A DNA stretch of 17,393 nucleotides from a bacterium. Lineage in GTDB: Bacteria; Patescibacteriota; Patescibacteriia; Buchananbacterales; UBA6539. Under the pieces are notes generated by a model. The model was not told the origin of the DNA. It worked only from the letters and a program-made list of their open reading frames with translations, and ran no database searches. Shown in pieces: positions 1-5,974 of this stretch (positions within the stretch are counted from its first letter, which is position 1; each line of letters begins with the position of its first letter). Where the stretch lies: assembly GCA_023246815.1 (NCBI GenBank), contig JAHFHR010000005.1, forward strand, positions 1 through 17,393, written 5' to 3'. A program made the position numbers and the translations under genes.

Positions 1-498
1 GATGCCCAGCCCCCTACTCAACAACAAGGAGCGCAGGGTGAGGCAGTCGCTAAGTTGGGGGATGACGTCAAGGCAACGCTCGCTGAAGCGAGTGTCCCCC
101 TGGTGCAGTTGTACGAAAAAGACGTCGCGGAAATCGAGCGGCATGTTGACGTCGCCGCTCGCAACTTGTCACAAACGGCACTCCGCTTGGGCGTACCACT
201 GCCGGTCGGCGCTCGATTGACGCTGAACGGCCCCAGCTTGTCGGATGATCCGGCAAAATTGCATCGGTACGAGTCGGCGTTTTCGGGGTTGCACCGTGAT
301 GCAACCTTGATTGAAGAGCTCAGCTTCGCGCTGGCAATATCAGCGCCACAGCGAGCAGTGGTGGTTGTGGACCCTCAACCATTCCAGCTTCGCTTACGGC
401 GCAGCGTCATTGTGCCGTCTGTGTCTGATGGAGCCGAGCTTCAGCTGCCACTAGACACCATCGCGCCGCCGACGCTTGAACTGTCCCGGCAGCTATAG
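1..498 (+). CDS. 3' part of an unrecognised protein gene
   Basis: The reading frame is open from the first base of the window and ends at TAG (496-498), giving 165 residues, so the true start lies upstream. A TTG at 55 is possible but nothing supports it. The N-terminal part is Gln/Pro-rich, then comes a helix-prone charged stretch, then a C-terminal half rich in Val, Leu and Pro that looks like beta strands. I see no signal peptide, membrane segment or known motif and cannot name a family. The DNA is visibly richer in G and C than rpsO or pnp next door. It is followed at once by a strong terminator, so it is the last gene of its own transcription unit. That it is a gene is likely, from the long open frame plus correctly placed terminator; function unknown. 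Confidence 0.6.
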   Translation, partial: DAQPPTQQQGAQGEAVAKLGDDVKATLAEASVPLVQLYEKDVAEIERHVDVAARNLSQTALRLGVPLPVGARLTLNGPSLSDDPAKLHRYESAFSGLHRDATLIEELSFALAISAPQRAVVVVDPQPFQLRLRRSVIVPSVSDGAELQLPLDTIAPPTLELSRQL

Positions 499-530
499 CC
501 ATCTTGACACAAGACCCTATGGGGGTCACC

Positions 531-572
531 GCGGCCTTGTCCTGTTTATCGGACCAGGCCGCTCTTTTTATT
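531..572 (+). terminator. Intrinsic terminator after the first gene
   Basis: GCGGCCTTGTCC (531-542) pairs with GGACCAGGCCGC (551-562) over 12 positions with one mismatch. The loop is 8 bases and TCTTTTTATT follows. A smaller hairpin, GACCC/GGGTC (513-527), lies just upstream. It separates the first gene from the rpsO unit. Confidence 0.85.
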
Positions 573-589
573 ATAAAGGTGATGTTTGG

Positions 590-618
590 TTGACAAGATA
601 ACGATTACTTGATATTGT
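590..618 (+). promoter_or_regulatory. Sigma-70-type promoter for rpsO
   Basis: TTGACA (590-595), a 17-bp spacer, then TATTGT (613-618, 4 of 6 to consensus). The expected start near 625 leaves a leader of about 140 nt before the rpsO ATG, long enough for regulation. Confidence 0.65.
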
Positions 619-681
619 AGTAACGCTAATTAACTAAGTTATTTACCAACGGTACCTCGGTTTCTGCTAGAAGTTAGGGAG

Positions 682-724
682 ATCCTTCGACTCCTCCTCA
701 CTTCGTTCGGAGTCGCTTGCGGAT
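682..724. repeat. Palindromic element in the rpsO leader
   Basis: CGACTCC (688-694) pairs perfectly with GGAGTCG (709-715) around a 14-base loop, and ATCC (682-685) can pair with GGAT (721-724) outside an internal loop. The flanks read GAGATCCTTCGACT and GGATGAC. From memory, this resembles widespread intergenic palindromes ending in GGATGACA. It lies in the rpsO 5' leader, where S15 autoregulatory structures occur in other bacteria, so it may be either a dispersed repeat or a leader structure. Confidence 0.5.
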
Positions 725-764
725 GACTAGCGTCACTTGGATACCGCGTCGTAACAGCAATGCC

Positions 765-1127
765 ATGCTAGACAAAAAGAAGAAAGAGCGTTTAATCGCT
801 AAGTACAAGACGCATACCAGCGACACTGGTTCAAGCCAGGTCCAGATTGCGATCTTGACCGAAGAAATTAAAGAATTAACGTCTCATTTGAAGTCTCACA
901 AAAAAGACTTCTCATCACGACGAGGCCTTTTGAAAAAAGTAGCAGAACGGCGACGACTTTTAAATTACCTCAAACGCGAGGACGAAAAAGCCTACACCAA
1001 ACTTGTCAAAGACCTAAAAATCAAGGTAGCCGCCATTCCGTCACAGGAAGTAGCCGCCTTGGTTGAGCCCGCGAGTGATGAAGAAGTTGAAACTGAGGAA
1101 CCTTCAGAGGAGTCACCTGAGGAGTAG
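765..1127 (+). CDS. rpsO: Small ribosomal subunit protein uS15
   Basis: Protein of 120 residues. S15 binds 16S rRNA early in assembly of the 30S platform. The core matches the family: Asp-Thr-Gly-Ser at 20-23, a helical middle with HKKD at 45-48, SRRGLL at 51-56 and RRRLLNYLK at 62-70. The usual His before Ser-Arg-Arg is Ser50 here. The family is normally near 89 residues; this copy has about 30 extra C-terminal residues with about twelve Glu/Asp, an unusual acidic tail. ATG 765 is chosen because upstream in-frame codons show no S15 similarity; it has no Shine-Dalgarno. It is followed after 3 bases by the NYN gene and then pnp. The rpsO-pnp association is classical in bacteria. Confidence 0.95.
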   Translation: MLDKKKKERLIAKYKTHTSDTGSSQVQIAILTEEIKELTSHLKSHKKDFSSRRGLLKKVAERRRLLNYLKREDEKAYTKLVKDLKIKVAAIPSQEVAALVEPASDEEVETEEPSEESPEE

Positions 1128-1130
1128 GAT

Positions 1131-1679
1131 ATGATAAAACACAAAGAGCAGCGCGTCGGCGTATTTGTTGACGTTGCTAATATGTACCATTCAGCAAAAA
1201 ATTTGTTTGGTGCAAAAGTGAACTTTGAAGAAGTATTAAAGACAGCCACGGCTGGACGCAAATTGATTCGAGCGGTTGCCTATGTGATTCGCTCTGATTC
1301 AGAAGAAGAGCGCGGATTTTTTGGCGCTCTTGATAATCAGGGTTTTGAAGTCAAAGCCAAAGATTTACAGATTTTTGCGGGTGGCGCGAAAAAAGCGGAC
1401 TGGGACGTGGGCATTGCCGTTGATGCCATTAAAATGGCTGATAAGCTGGACAGCGTTATTCTGGTGTCTGGCGATGGGGATTACATCCCGATGGTAACGT
1501 ACCTGCGAGAAAACAAAGGCTGTCAGGTTGAAGTGCTGGCCTTTGGTAAAACCACTTCGGGACGATTGATTGAAGCGGTTGATGACTTTATTGATCTGGG
1601 ACAGGACACCAAGCGCTATTTGATTAGCAGCGACCGAAAGCTCAAGTTGATGCCCCGACTGCATAAGCTGCATAAATAA
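1131..1679 (+). CDS. NYN (LabA/DUF88-type) predicted RNase
   Basis: Protein of 182 residues that looks like a single PIN-like NYN domain. Conserved acidic positions are visible: VFVDVANMYH (11-20, Asp14 and Asn17), ADWDVGIAVDAI (89-100, Asp90, Asp92, Asp98) and SGDGDY (113-118, Asp115, Asp117). Such residues bind a divalent metal in NYN nucleases. The C-terminus (165-182) is basic. GAGGAG (1119-1124), overlapping the end of rpsO, sits 6 bases before the ATG, one of the few good ribosome sites in the window. Placement between rpsO and pnp suggests a job in RNA processing or decay; that is inference, since LabA-like proteins have varied roles. Family assignment is firm, substrate unknown. Confidence 0.88.
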   Translation: MIKHKEQRVGVFVDVANMYHSAKNLFGAKVNFEEVLKTATAGRKLIRAVAYVIRSDSEEERGFFGALDNQGFEVKAKDLQIFAGGAKKADWDVGIAVDAIKMADKLDSVILVSGDGDYIPMVTYLRENKGCQVEVLAFGKTTSGRLIEAVDDFIDLGQDTKRYLISSDRKLKLMPRLHKLHK

Positions 1680-1729
1680 AAAGTTGACACTTAATTACAC
1701 TAACCGAACTGGAACACTTAAGAACAGTT

Positions 1730-1790
1730 GTTAGTAGTTATCTACCGCGCATACTTACTGCGCCGCAGATATGTACTAGTAACTCTTTTT
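1730..1790 (+). terminator. Structured pnp leader, possible attenuator or terminator
   Basis: GTTAGTAGT (1730-1738) pairs with ACTAGTAAC (1775-1783) with one G-G mismatch, ATCT (1740-1743) with AGAT (1767-1770), and GCGCA (1747-1751) with TGCGC (1759-1763) around a 7-base loop. TCTTTTT (1784-1790) follows, so it has the form of an intrinsic terminator with an interrupted stem. It lies 30 bases before pnp with no promoter between, so pnp would need readthrough. Alternatively it is a regulatory leader hairpin; the E. coli pnp leader stem is a known target of autoregulation, but no homology is claimed. Confidence 0.4.
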
Positions 1791-1819
1791 AAGCACACCA
1801 GTTCATAAGGAGTTTTTGC

Positions 1820-4036
1820 ATGAAAGCAAAAAGCTACACGACCAATTTTGCAGGCCGTACGTTAACTATTGAAACCAGCAAGCTTGCGCTGCAAGCTCAT
1901 GGCGCCTGTACGGTGCGCTACGGTGATACGGTGGTGCTGGCCACTGCAGTGATGGGTGGAATCCGCGACGGCGTGGATTTTTTTCCGTTGTCCGTTGAGT
2001 ACGAAGAGCGACTCTACGCTGCCGGAAAAATTAAAGGCAGTCGCTGGATTAAGCGTGAGGGCCGACCGTCAGACGATTCAGTATTGACGGGGCGTCTGAT
2101 TGACCGCTGTATCCGACCACTCTTTTCTAAAGAATTAAAAAATGAGGTACAGGTCATCGTGACCGTATTGTCGTTTGATGGTGAAAATGATCCAGACGTA
2201 CCGGCCTTGATCGCCGCTTCAACAGCGCTTGCCATGTCCAACATCCCGTGGGGTGGACCATTACTTGGCGCTCGTGTTGCGTTGTGTGACGGTACGTGGG
2301 TAGTTAATCCAACATTTAAACAGCGCATCACAGCAGCGGTTGAACTGTTGGTTTCTGGCCGTGACAACAAACTCTTGATGGTTGAAGCTGAAGGTATGGA
2401 AGCATCTGAAGCAGCGGTGTACGATGGTATCGCACTGGCACTTAAAGATGGCCAAGCTGTTATTAATTTAATCAATGACGTAGTCAAAGATGTTGGCGTT
2501 GAAAAAATTTCACTCGCCTCATTGGCTCCACAGCAAGATGAGCAAGAAGCTCCGGAATCAGCTAAAGAAGTAGTTGAAAAGACACAAGCCTGGTTGTCGG
2601 CACATATTGGCAATGCCTTATTTGGTCAGGCACTCGCGTCAAAAGGTGATCGCAAGGCGGCGTTGCAACAGGCCAAGGCTGAGTTAATGGAGTATCTTGA
2701 AGCTGAGAATATTGGTAAAGATCGTCGCAAAAAAGCCGCTCCGTTATTTGATGCGTTTGTTGACGCGGAAATATCGCGAGCGATTCTAGAAGAAGGCAAG
2801 CGTGTTGATGGTCGCAGTCTTACTGACATTCGACCACTGTCTGCGGAAGTACCGATGCTGCCGCGAACCCACGGTTCTGCTTTGTTCATGCGCGGTGAGA
2901 CGCAGATTTTATCAATTGTTACCCTTGGCTCACCCGGTGATGAGCAGACGCTGGAAGGACTTGAAGAAAGTACCACTAAGCGTTTCATGCATCACTACAA
3001 TTTTCCGCCCTTTTCCGTTGGTGAAACTGGCCGCATGACCGGACCAGGCCGCCGAGAAATTGGACACGGTGCGCTTGCCGAGAAAGCATTGCGACCGCTG
3101 ATTCCTTCAAAAGAAATTTTTCCGTATACCATTCGTCTTGTGTCTGAAGTGCTTGGCTCAAACGGTTCGTCATCAATGGGTTCAGTGTGCGGTTCCAGTC
3201 TGGCGCTGATGGATGCGGGTGTGCCAATTCCAAAAGCTGTCGCTGGCATTGCGATGGGGCTTGCTTCTAATGAAGCTGCTGGTCAGTACAAAGTGTTGAC
3301 CGACCTTCAGGATCTAGAAGATGGCGCCGGTGGTATGGATTTCAAGATTGCCGGTACTAAAGATGGTATTACGGCGATTCAGCTTGATACCAAAACCAGC
3401 GGTATTCCGTTGGAGGTGATTAAGCAAACACTGGAACAGGGCAGAGACGCCCGACTGCGTATTCTTGAAGTCATGGATGCCGCGATTGCCGCTACTCGTG
3501 CAGAACTGTCTGAGTATGCGCCGCGTATTGTATCATTTAAGATTGATCCAGAACGCATCCGCGAAGTGATTGGACCGGGCGGCAAGATTATCAATAAAAT
3601 TATCGCTGAAACCGGTGTACAGATTGACATTGAAGAAGACGGTACTGTCATGGTGACGAGCGTTCATGGTGATGATTCTGAGCGTGCGGTGAAGTGGATC
3701 CAAGATATTGTTCGTGAAATTCAAGTCGGCGAAGTATTCACCGGTAAAGTATCACGACTCTTTGATTTTGGCGCGATGGTTGAGATGCTGCCTGGCAAAG
3801 AAGGCATGGTGCATGTCTCTGAGCTGGCGTACCATCATGTTAATCAAGTATCTGATGCGGTGAATATCGGCGATGAAGTAACCGTCAAGGTAATTAACAT
3901 TGATGAAAAAGGCCGTGTCAATCTATCTATTAAAGCATTGCTCACTCCACCAGAAGGCTATGTGCCACCGACCAACAGTGGACGTCCATCACGCAGTTTT
4001 GATCGCGGTCCGCGCGGACGCAAGCCTCGGTTTTAG
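1820..4036 (+). CDS. pnp: Polyribonucleotide nucleotidyltransferase (PNPase)
   Basis: Protein of 738 residues (E. coli about 711). PNPase degrades RNA 3' to 5' by phosphorolysis as a trimer. Order: first RNase PH domain (about 10-230), helical linker (240-325), second RNase PH domain (330-560), KH domain (574-632, GPGGK loop at 585-589), S1 domain (635-705) and a short Arg/Gly-rich tail. The active-site pair corresponding to E. coli Asp486 and Asp492 is kept as Asp501 and Asp507, although the Asp just before Met-Asp-Phe is Gly here. GPGRREIGHG near residue 410 is the phosphate-site motif. AAGGAG (1807-1812), 7 bases before ATG, fixes the start. It is downstream of rpsO and the NYN gene and behind a structured leader. 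Confidence 0.97.
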   Translation: MKAKSYTTNFAGRTLTIETSKLALQAHGACTVRYGDTVVLATAVMGGIRDGVDFFPLSVEYEERLYAAGKIKGSRWIKREGRPSDDSVLTGRLIDRCIRPLFSKELKNEVQVIVTVLSFDGENDPDVPALIAASTALAMSNIPWGGPLLGARVALCDGTWVVNPTFKQRITAAVELLVSGRDNKLLMVEAEGMEASEAAVYDGIALALKDGQAVINLINDVVKDVGVEKISLASLAPQQDEQEAPESAKEVVEKTQAWLSAHIGNALFGQALASKGDRKAALQQAKAELMEYLEAENIGKDRRKKAAPLFDAFVDAEISRAILEEGKRVDGRSLTDIRPLSAEVPMLPRTHGSALFMRGETQILSIVTLGSPGDEQTLEGLEESTTKRFMHHYNFPPFSVGETGRMTGPGRREIGHGALAEKALRPLIPSKEIFPYTIRLVSEVLGSNGSSSMGSVCGSSLALMDAGVPIPKAVAGIAMGLASNEAAGQYKVLTDLQDLEDGAGGMDFKIAGTKDGITAIQLDTKTSGIPLEVIKQTLEQGRDARLRILEVMDAAIAATRAELSEYAPRIVSFKIDPERIREVIGPGGKIINKIIAETGVQIDIEEDGTVMVTSVHGDDSERAVKWIQDIVREIQVGEVFTGKVSRLFDFGAMVEMLPGKEGMVHVSELAYHHVNQVSDAVNIGDEVTVKVINIDEKGRVNLSIKALLTPPEGYVPPTNSGRPSRSFDRGPRGRKPRF

Positions 4037-4054
4037 AGTAACGATACGTTAACA

Positions 4055-5401
4055 ATGAAACACCTCGTGCAACAGTTTGGGCGCAATCATCTCGCAGCGC
4101 TGGGGCTGCTGCTCGGGGTGTTTTTGATTATTACGATTTCCCTCGCCGCCTGTTGGTACGATCGTGCCGCTGCCGACACTTTATTTTTTGCAGCACCGGC
4201 TGATAGCGTGGTGTATGTCAGTTATCGTACGCTTGTACTCCAGCCTGACCGGCAGTTGCCACCATTACCAGTCAATAATTTTATTGCTGGCTACGATCAT
4301 TTTTTATCACTCGCTCACCGAGTGTCATACGCTTTTTTTCCGGTTGATGGTCGCCTTGAGTCCGTAGTATTGTTTGAATTAAAAGATACCAGTACATTGG
4401 TCGAACCAGCCAGTAGTACCAGCCGATTCATCACCGAAACGGTGTTTGCGGTGGCAACCTCAGAAGCAGCTTTGTCTAAAGTTCAAGCGACAGCGGCGAG
4501 TGCAGAGTTATCACTTGGGGCACTGATTAATCGTCAGTTTGCCCGAGCAGCAGGTTATGGCTATGTTGCTACGCGGCAGCTGACGGGGTATGTGCCGGAT
4601 GCCGTTGTACCGCTCATAGCCCAACTGCCGGCGACGGTGCAGTTTAATCTTGGCACACATCAGGGCGCATGGGTGGCGCGCAGTAACGTAGCCACAAAAG
4701 TAGGTACAGTATCAGTAGTGCCAATCATTACTACTATTCCCGAAGCGGCGCTTGCCTATATCAGTGGCGGAGCATTTTCGGCATTAGCTGAGGTGCTGGC
4801 TGGTGCTGGCTTAGGACAAACCGTTGCGCATCTTTATCAGGAGTTGCCGTTAGTTGATGGCTATGCGCCGTTTTTTAACCGACCATTTGAGTTAGTGATG
4901 GGGAGTACAGGGGATATGGTGCTGATACTGCACAATATCACTCCGGCTGAATTTACAGATTTTGAGCAGATAATACTGGGTATTTTTGCCCTGCTGTTTC
5001 CACAAGAGGTTGTTCGTACGTTACCCGACGGCAGCAATGTCACTGAATTGGTAGTTGATCCGTCAAAAGTTGAGAAAACCAGAGAATTTCTTATTAATAC
5101 CACATTTTTTGTTTTAACAGAGCCAAAAAATAACCAATTGTTTTATAGTCTTGATGGTCAAAACCTTATATTAGCTACCAATCGTGAGCTACTGGAGCAG
5201 GTTTTACCCCCTCCTTCAGATTTTAGGGCTGGTATTGATATCTCATTGTTGAGCAAAAAATGTGGATTCTTATCCATGAGTCCACTATTTACAATGAACG
5301 CTTCTTTACGCGAATCGCTACGAGCACTTTTTGCTGATCAGATGATTGCCATCGGTCTTGACCATAAAGGTAAAATTCAGGCCTGTGTAAGTAGTTTTTA
5401 G
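4055..5401 (+). CDS. Predicted lipoprotein or membrane-anchored protein, unknown function
   Basis: Protein of 448 residues. It has a basic start, a hydrophobic segment (13-30) and a clear lipobox Leu-Ala-Ala-Cys with Cys33, so it could be processed by LspA, encoded 950 bases downstream; an uncleaved anchor is also possible. The remainder is extracytoplasmic in prediction and mixes beta and helix. The opening of the mature part (FAAPADSVVYVSYRTL, about 43-58) recalls DUF3352-type proteins, which begin with a similar 'PADS..YVS' pattern, but I regard that as a weak resemblance. It starts 18 bases after pnp without its own promoter or Shine-Dalgarno, so it is probably read with pnp, and it ends just before a DnaA-box-like site and a terminator. 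Confidence 0.8.
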   Translation: MKHLVQQFGRNHLAALGLLLGVFLIITISLAACWYDRAAADTLFFAAPADSVVYVSYRTLVLQPDRQLPPLPVNNFIAGYDHFLSLAHRVSYAFFPVDGRLESVVLFELKDTSTLVEPASSTSRFITETVFAVATSEAALSKVQATAASAELSLGALINRQFARAAGYGYVATRQLTGYVPDAVVPLIAQLPATVQFNLGTHQGAWVARSNVATKVGTVSVVPIITTIPEAALAYISGGAFSALAEVLAGAGLGQTVAHLYQELPLVDGYAPFFNRPFELVMGSTGDMVLILHNITPAEFTDFEQIILGIFALLFPQEVVRTLPDGSNVTELVVDPSKVEKTREFLINTTFFVLTEPKNNQLFYSLDGQNLILATNRELLEQVLPPPSDFRAGIDISLLSKKCGFLSMSPLFTMNASLRESLRALFADQMIAIGLDHKGKIQACVSSF

Positions 5402-5407
5402 GGTATC

Positions 5408-5427
5408 TGTGGATAAGGTGTTCATAA
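5408..5427 (-). promoter_or_regulatory. DnaA-box-like sites next to an AT-rich stretch
   Basis: TGTGGATAA (5408-5416) is the exact complement of the E. coli DnaA box TTATCCACA. TGTTCATAA (5419-5427) repeats it with two mismatches, one helical turn (11 bp) away in the same orientation. A strongly AT-rich run follows to about 5515. No dnaA gene is in view and two sites do not make an origin; it may be a DnaA-titration or regulatory site, or chance. Confidence 0.3.
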
Positions 5428-5470
5428 ATAACTTTAATTAAAAAACTTTTTTGAAAATTTGTAAAGAGAT

Positions 5471-5499
5471 AAAAATTGCTTAATTGAGCAATTTTTTTT
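5471..5499 (+). terminator. Intrinsic terminator of the pnp/lipoprotein unit
   Basis: AAAAATTGCT (5471-5480) pairs perfectly with AGCAATTTTT (5487-5496) around a 6-base loop, and the T-run continues to 5499. The A-run on the 5' side means it could also work on the other strand. The stem is AT-rich but long. Confidence 0.75.
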
Positions 5500-5517
5500 C
5501 TATAAATAACCTTTGTA

Positions 5518-5546
5518 TTGACAAAAGTATACCACTCTGATATAGT
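5518..5546 (+). promoter_or_regulatory. Near-consensus extended -10 promoter for the predicted RNA
   Basis: TTGACA (5518-5523), exactly 17 bp, TATAGT (5541-5546, 5 of 6), with TGA directly before the -10 (TG at 5538-5539). It is the best promoter in the window and points into a stretch with no convincing protein gene. Expected start is near 5553. Confidence 0.85.
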
Positions 5547-5580
5547 TACTATAGTAATGCTTCTTGATAACTCAAGAAAG

Positions 5581-5617
5581 ATCCCCCCAAGTAAGATAAC
5601 TTGGAGGAATTTTTTTC
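5581..5617 (+). terminator. Early terminator-like hairpin with a competing structure
   Basis: ATCCCCCCAAGT (5581-5592) pairs with ACTTGGAGGAAT (5599-5610) with two C-A mismatches, followed by T5611-T5616. It lies only about 30 nt into the transcript starting near 5553. The same right arm can instead form GGAGGAA (5603-5609) with TTTCTCC (5614-5620), so the two hairpins exclude each other, the layout of an attenuator. Alternatively the promoter makes a ~65-nt small RNA ending here. Confidence 0.5.
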
Positions 5618-5654
5618 TCCTTTACTATACTTCTTTCGAGGTATAAACCTGACT

Positions 5655-5729
5655 ATGTCTCGACAAAAACAAAAATCAAAAATTCGGTTGAAGGGCCCTA
5701 TAAAGAGAGTCCTAACCAAAGGATGGTAG
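5655..5729 (+). CDS. Possible 24-residue very basic peptide
   Basis: ATG 5655 to TAG 5729 encodes MSRQKQKSKIRLKGPIKRVL plus four more residues. It has nine Lys/Arg and no acidic residue and ends in Trp. It lies inside the predicted structured RNA. There is no Shine-Dalgarno close to the ATG, and the A-rich stretch alone could create Lys codons, so it may be a chance frame. It does not match the small ribosomal proteins I know (bL36, Thx). Recorded because it is the only protein-like frame on the transcript. Confidence 0.15.
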   Translation: MSRQKQKSKIRLKGPIKRVLTKGW

Positions 5730-5857
5730 AGGAGAGCTTCAGTCGGGGGAAGCACAACAGCAGGTTTTCGCAAGCGACTGTCTGTAGTGTCCAGCGAGTA
5801 CTACATCACCACGTGGTGTCGTGTTCGTTGGGCACCCAGGCCTCTTTCGAAAGCTTT

Positions 5858-5913
5858 GGGGCGCCGCCGCCATTTATTCATTTATTTGGGCGAAGCAGCG
5901 CCCCGTTTTTTTT
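5858..5913 (+). terminator. Strong GC-rich intrinsic terminator of the predicted RNA
   Basis: GGGGCGC (5858-5864) pairs with GCGCCCC (5898-5904). Inside it, GC (5866-5867) can pair with GC (5895-5896) and CGCC (5868-5871) with GGCG (5889-5892), around an AT-rich loop. G then eight T follow (5905-5913). It insulates dksA from the upstream transcript. Confidence 0.88.
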
Positions 5914-5936
5914 GTCAATTTTAACACCCGGCTGTA

Positions 5937-5965
5937 TTGACACTATCTGTAGGCGTCTGTATCAT
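5937..5965 (+). promoter_or_regulatory. Promoter giving a leaderless dksA mRNA
   Basis: TTGACA (5937-5942), 17 bp, TATCAT (5960-5965, 5 of 6). The expected start at 5972-5973 is only 2-3 bases before the dksA ATG at 5975, so the mRNA would be leaderless or nearly so. GTCAAT (5914-5919) and ATTGAC (5936-5941) form a perfect 6-bp inverted repeat overlapping the -35 element, a possible operator. Confidence 0.75.
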
Positions 5966-5974
5966 TTATATACT

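Larger units (their letters stand above)
5553..5913 (+). ncRNA. Candidate structured non-coding RNA, about 360 nt, family unknown
   Basis: The unit is bounded by a near-consensus promoter and a strong intrinsic terminator, with no good open frame between. Helices visible by eye: TTCTTGA/TCAAGAA (5561-5578), a terminator-like hairpin (5581-5609), TATAC/GTATA (5626-5645), GCTTC/GAAGC (5736-5753), TGTAGT/ACTACA (5783-5805), GGTGTC/GGCACC (5815-5836) and CTTTCGAAAG (5844-5853). The AGTCG loop of the 5736 hairpin (5741-5745) is exactly complementary to CGACT at 5775-5779, a possible pseudoknot. I looked for tmRNA, RNase P RNA and SRP RNA signatures (acceptor end and TTCGA T-loop, GAGGAAAGTCC, the GGAAGCAGCC-type loop) and found none; 6S RNA cannot be excluded by eye. 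It could also be a long leader of a small gene. Confidence 0.55.

Noticed and set aside
717..764. Longer S15 start upstream of 765
   Set aside because: The extra residues do not resemble S15 and the region belongs to the leader palindrome.
1684..1689. TTGACA after the NYN gene as a pnp promoter
   Set aside because: No acceptable -10 lies 16-18 bp downstream.
5553..5913. tmRNA, RNase P RNA or SRP RNA as identity of the predicted RNA
   Set aside because: The tRNA-like ends and T-loop, the RNase P GAGGAAAGTCC core and the SRP loop were looked for and not found; a highly diverged member cannot be fully excluded by eye.
5723..5974. In-frame extension upstream of the dksA ATG
   Set aside because: It runs through the GC-rich terminator and the dksA promoter; DksA similarity begins only at 5975.
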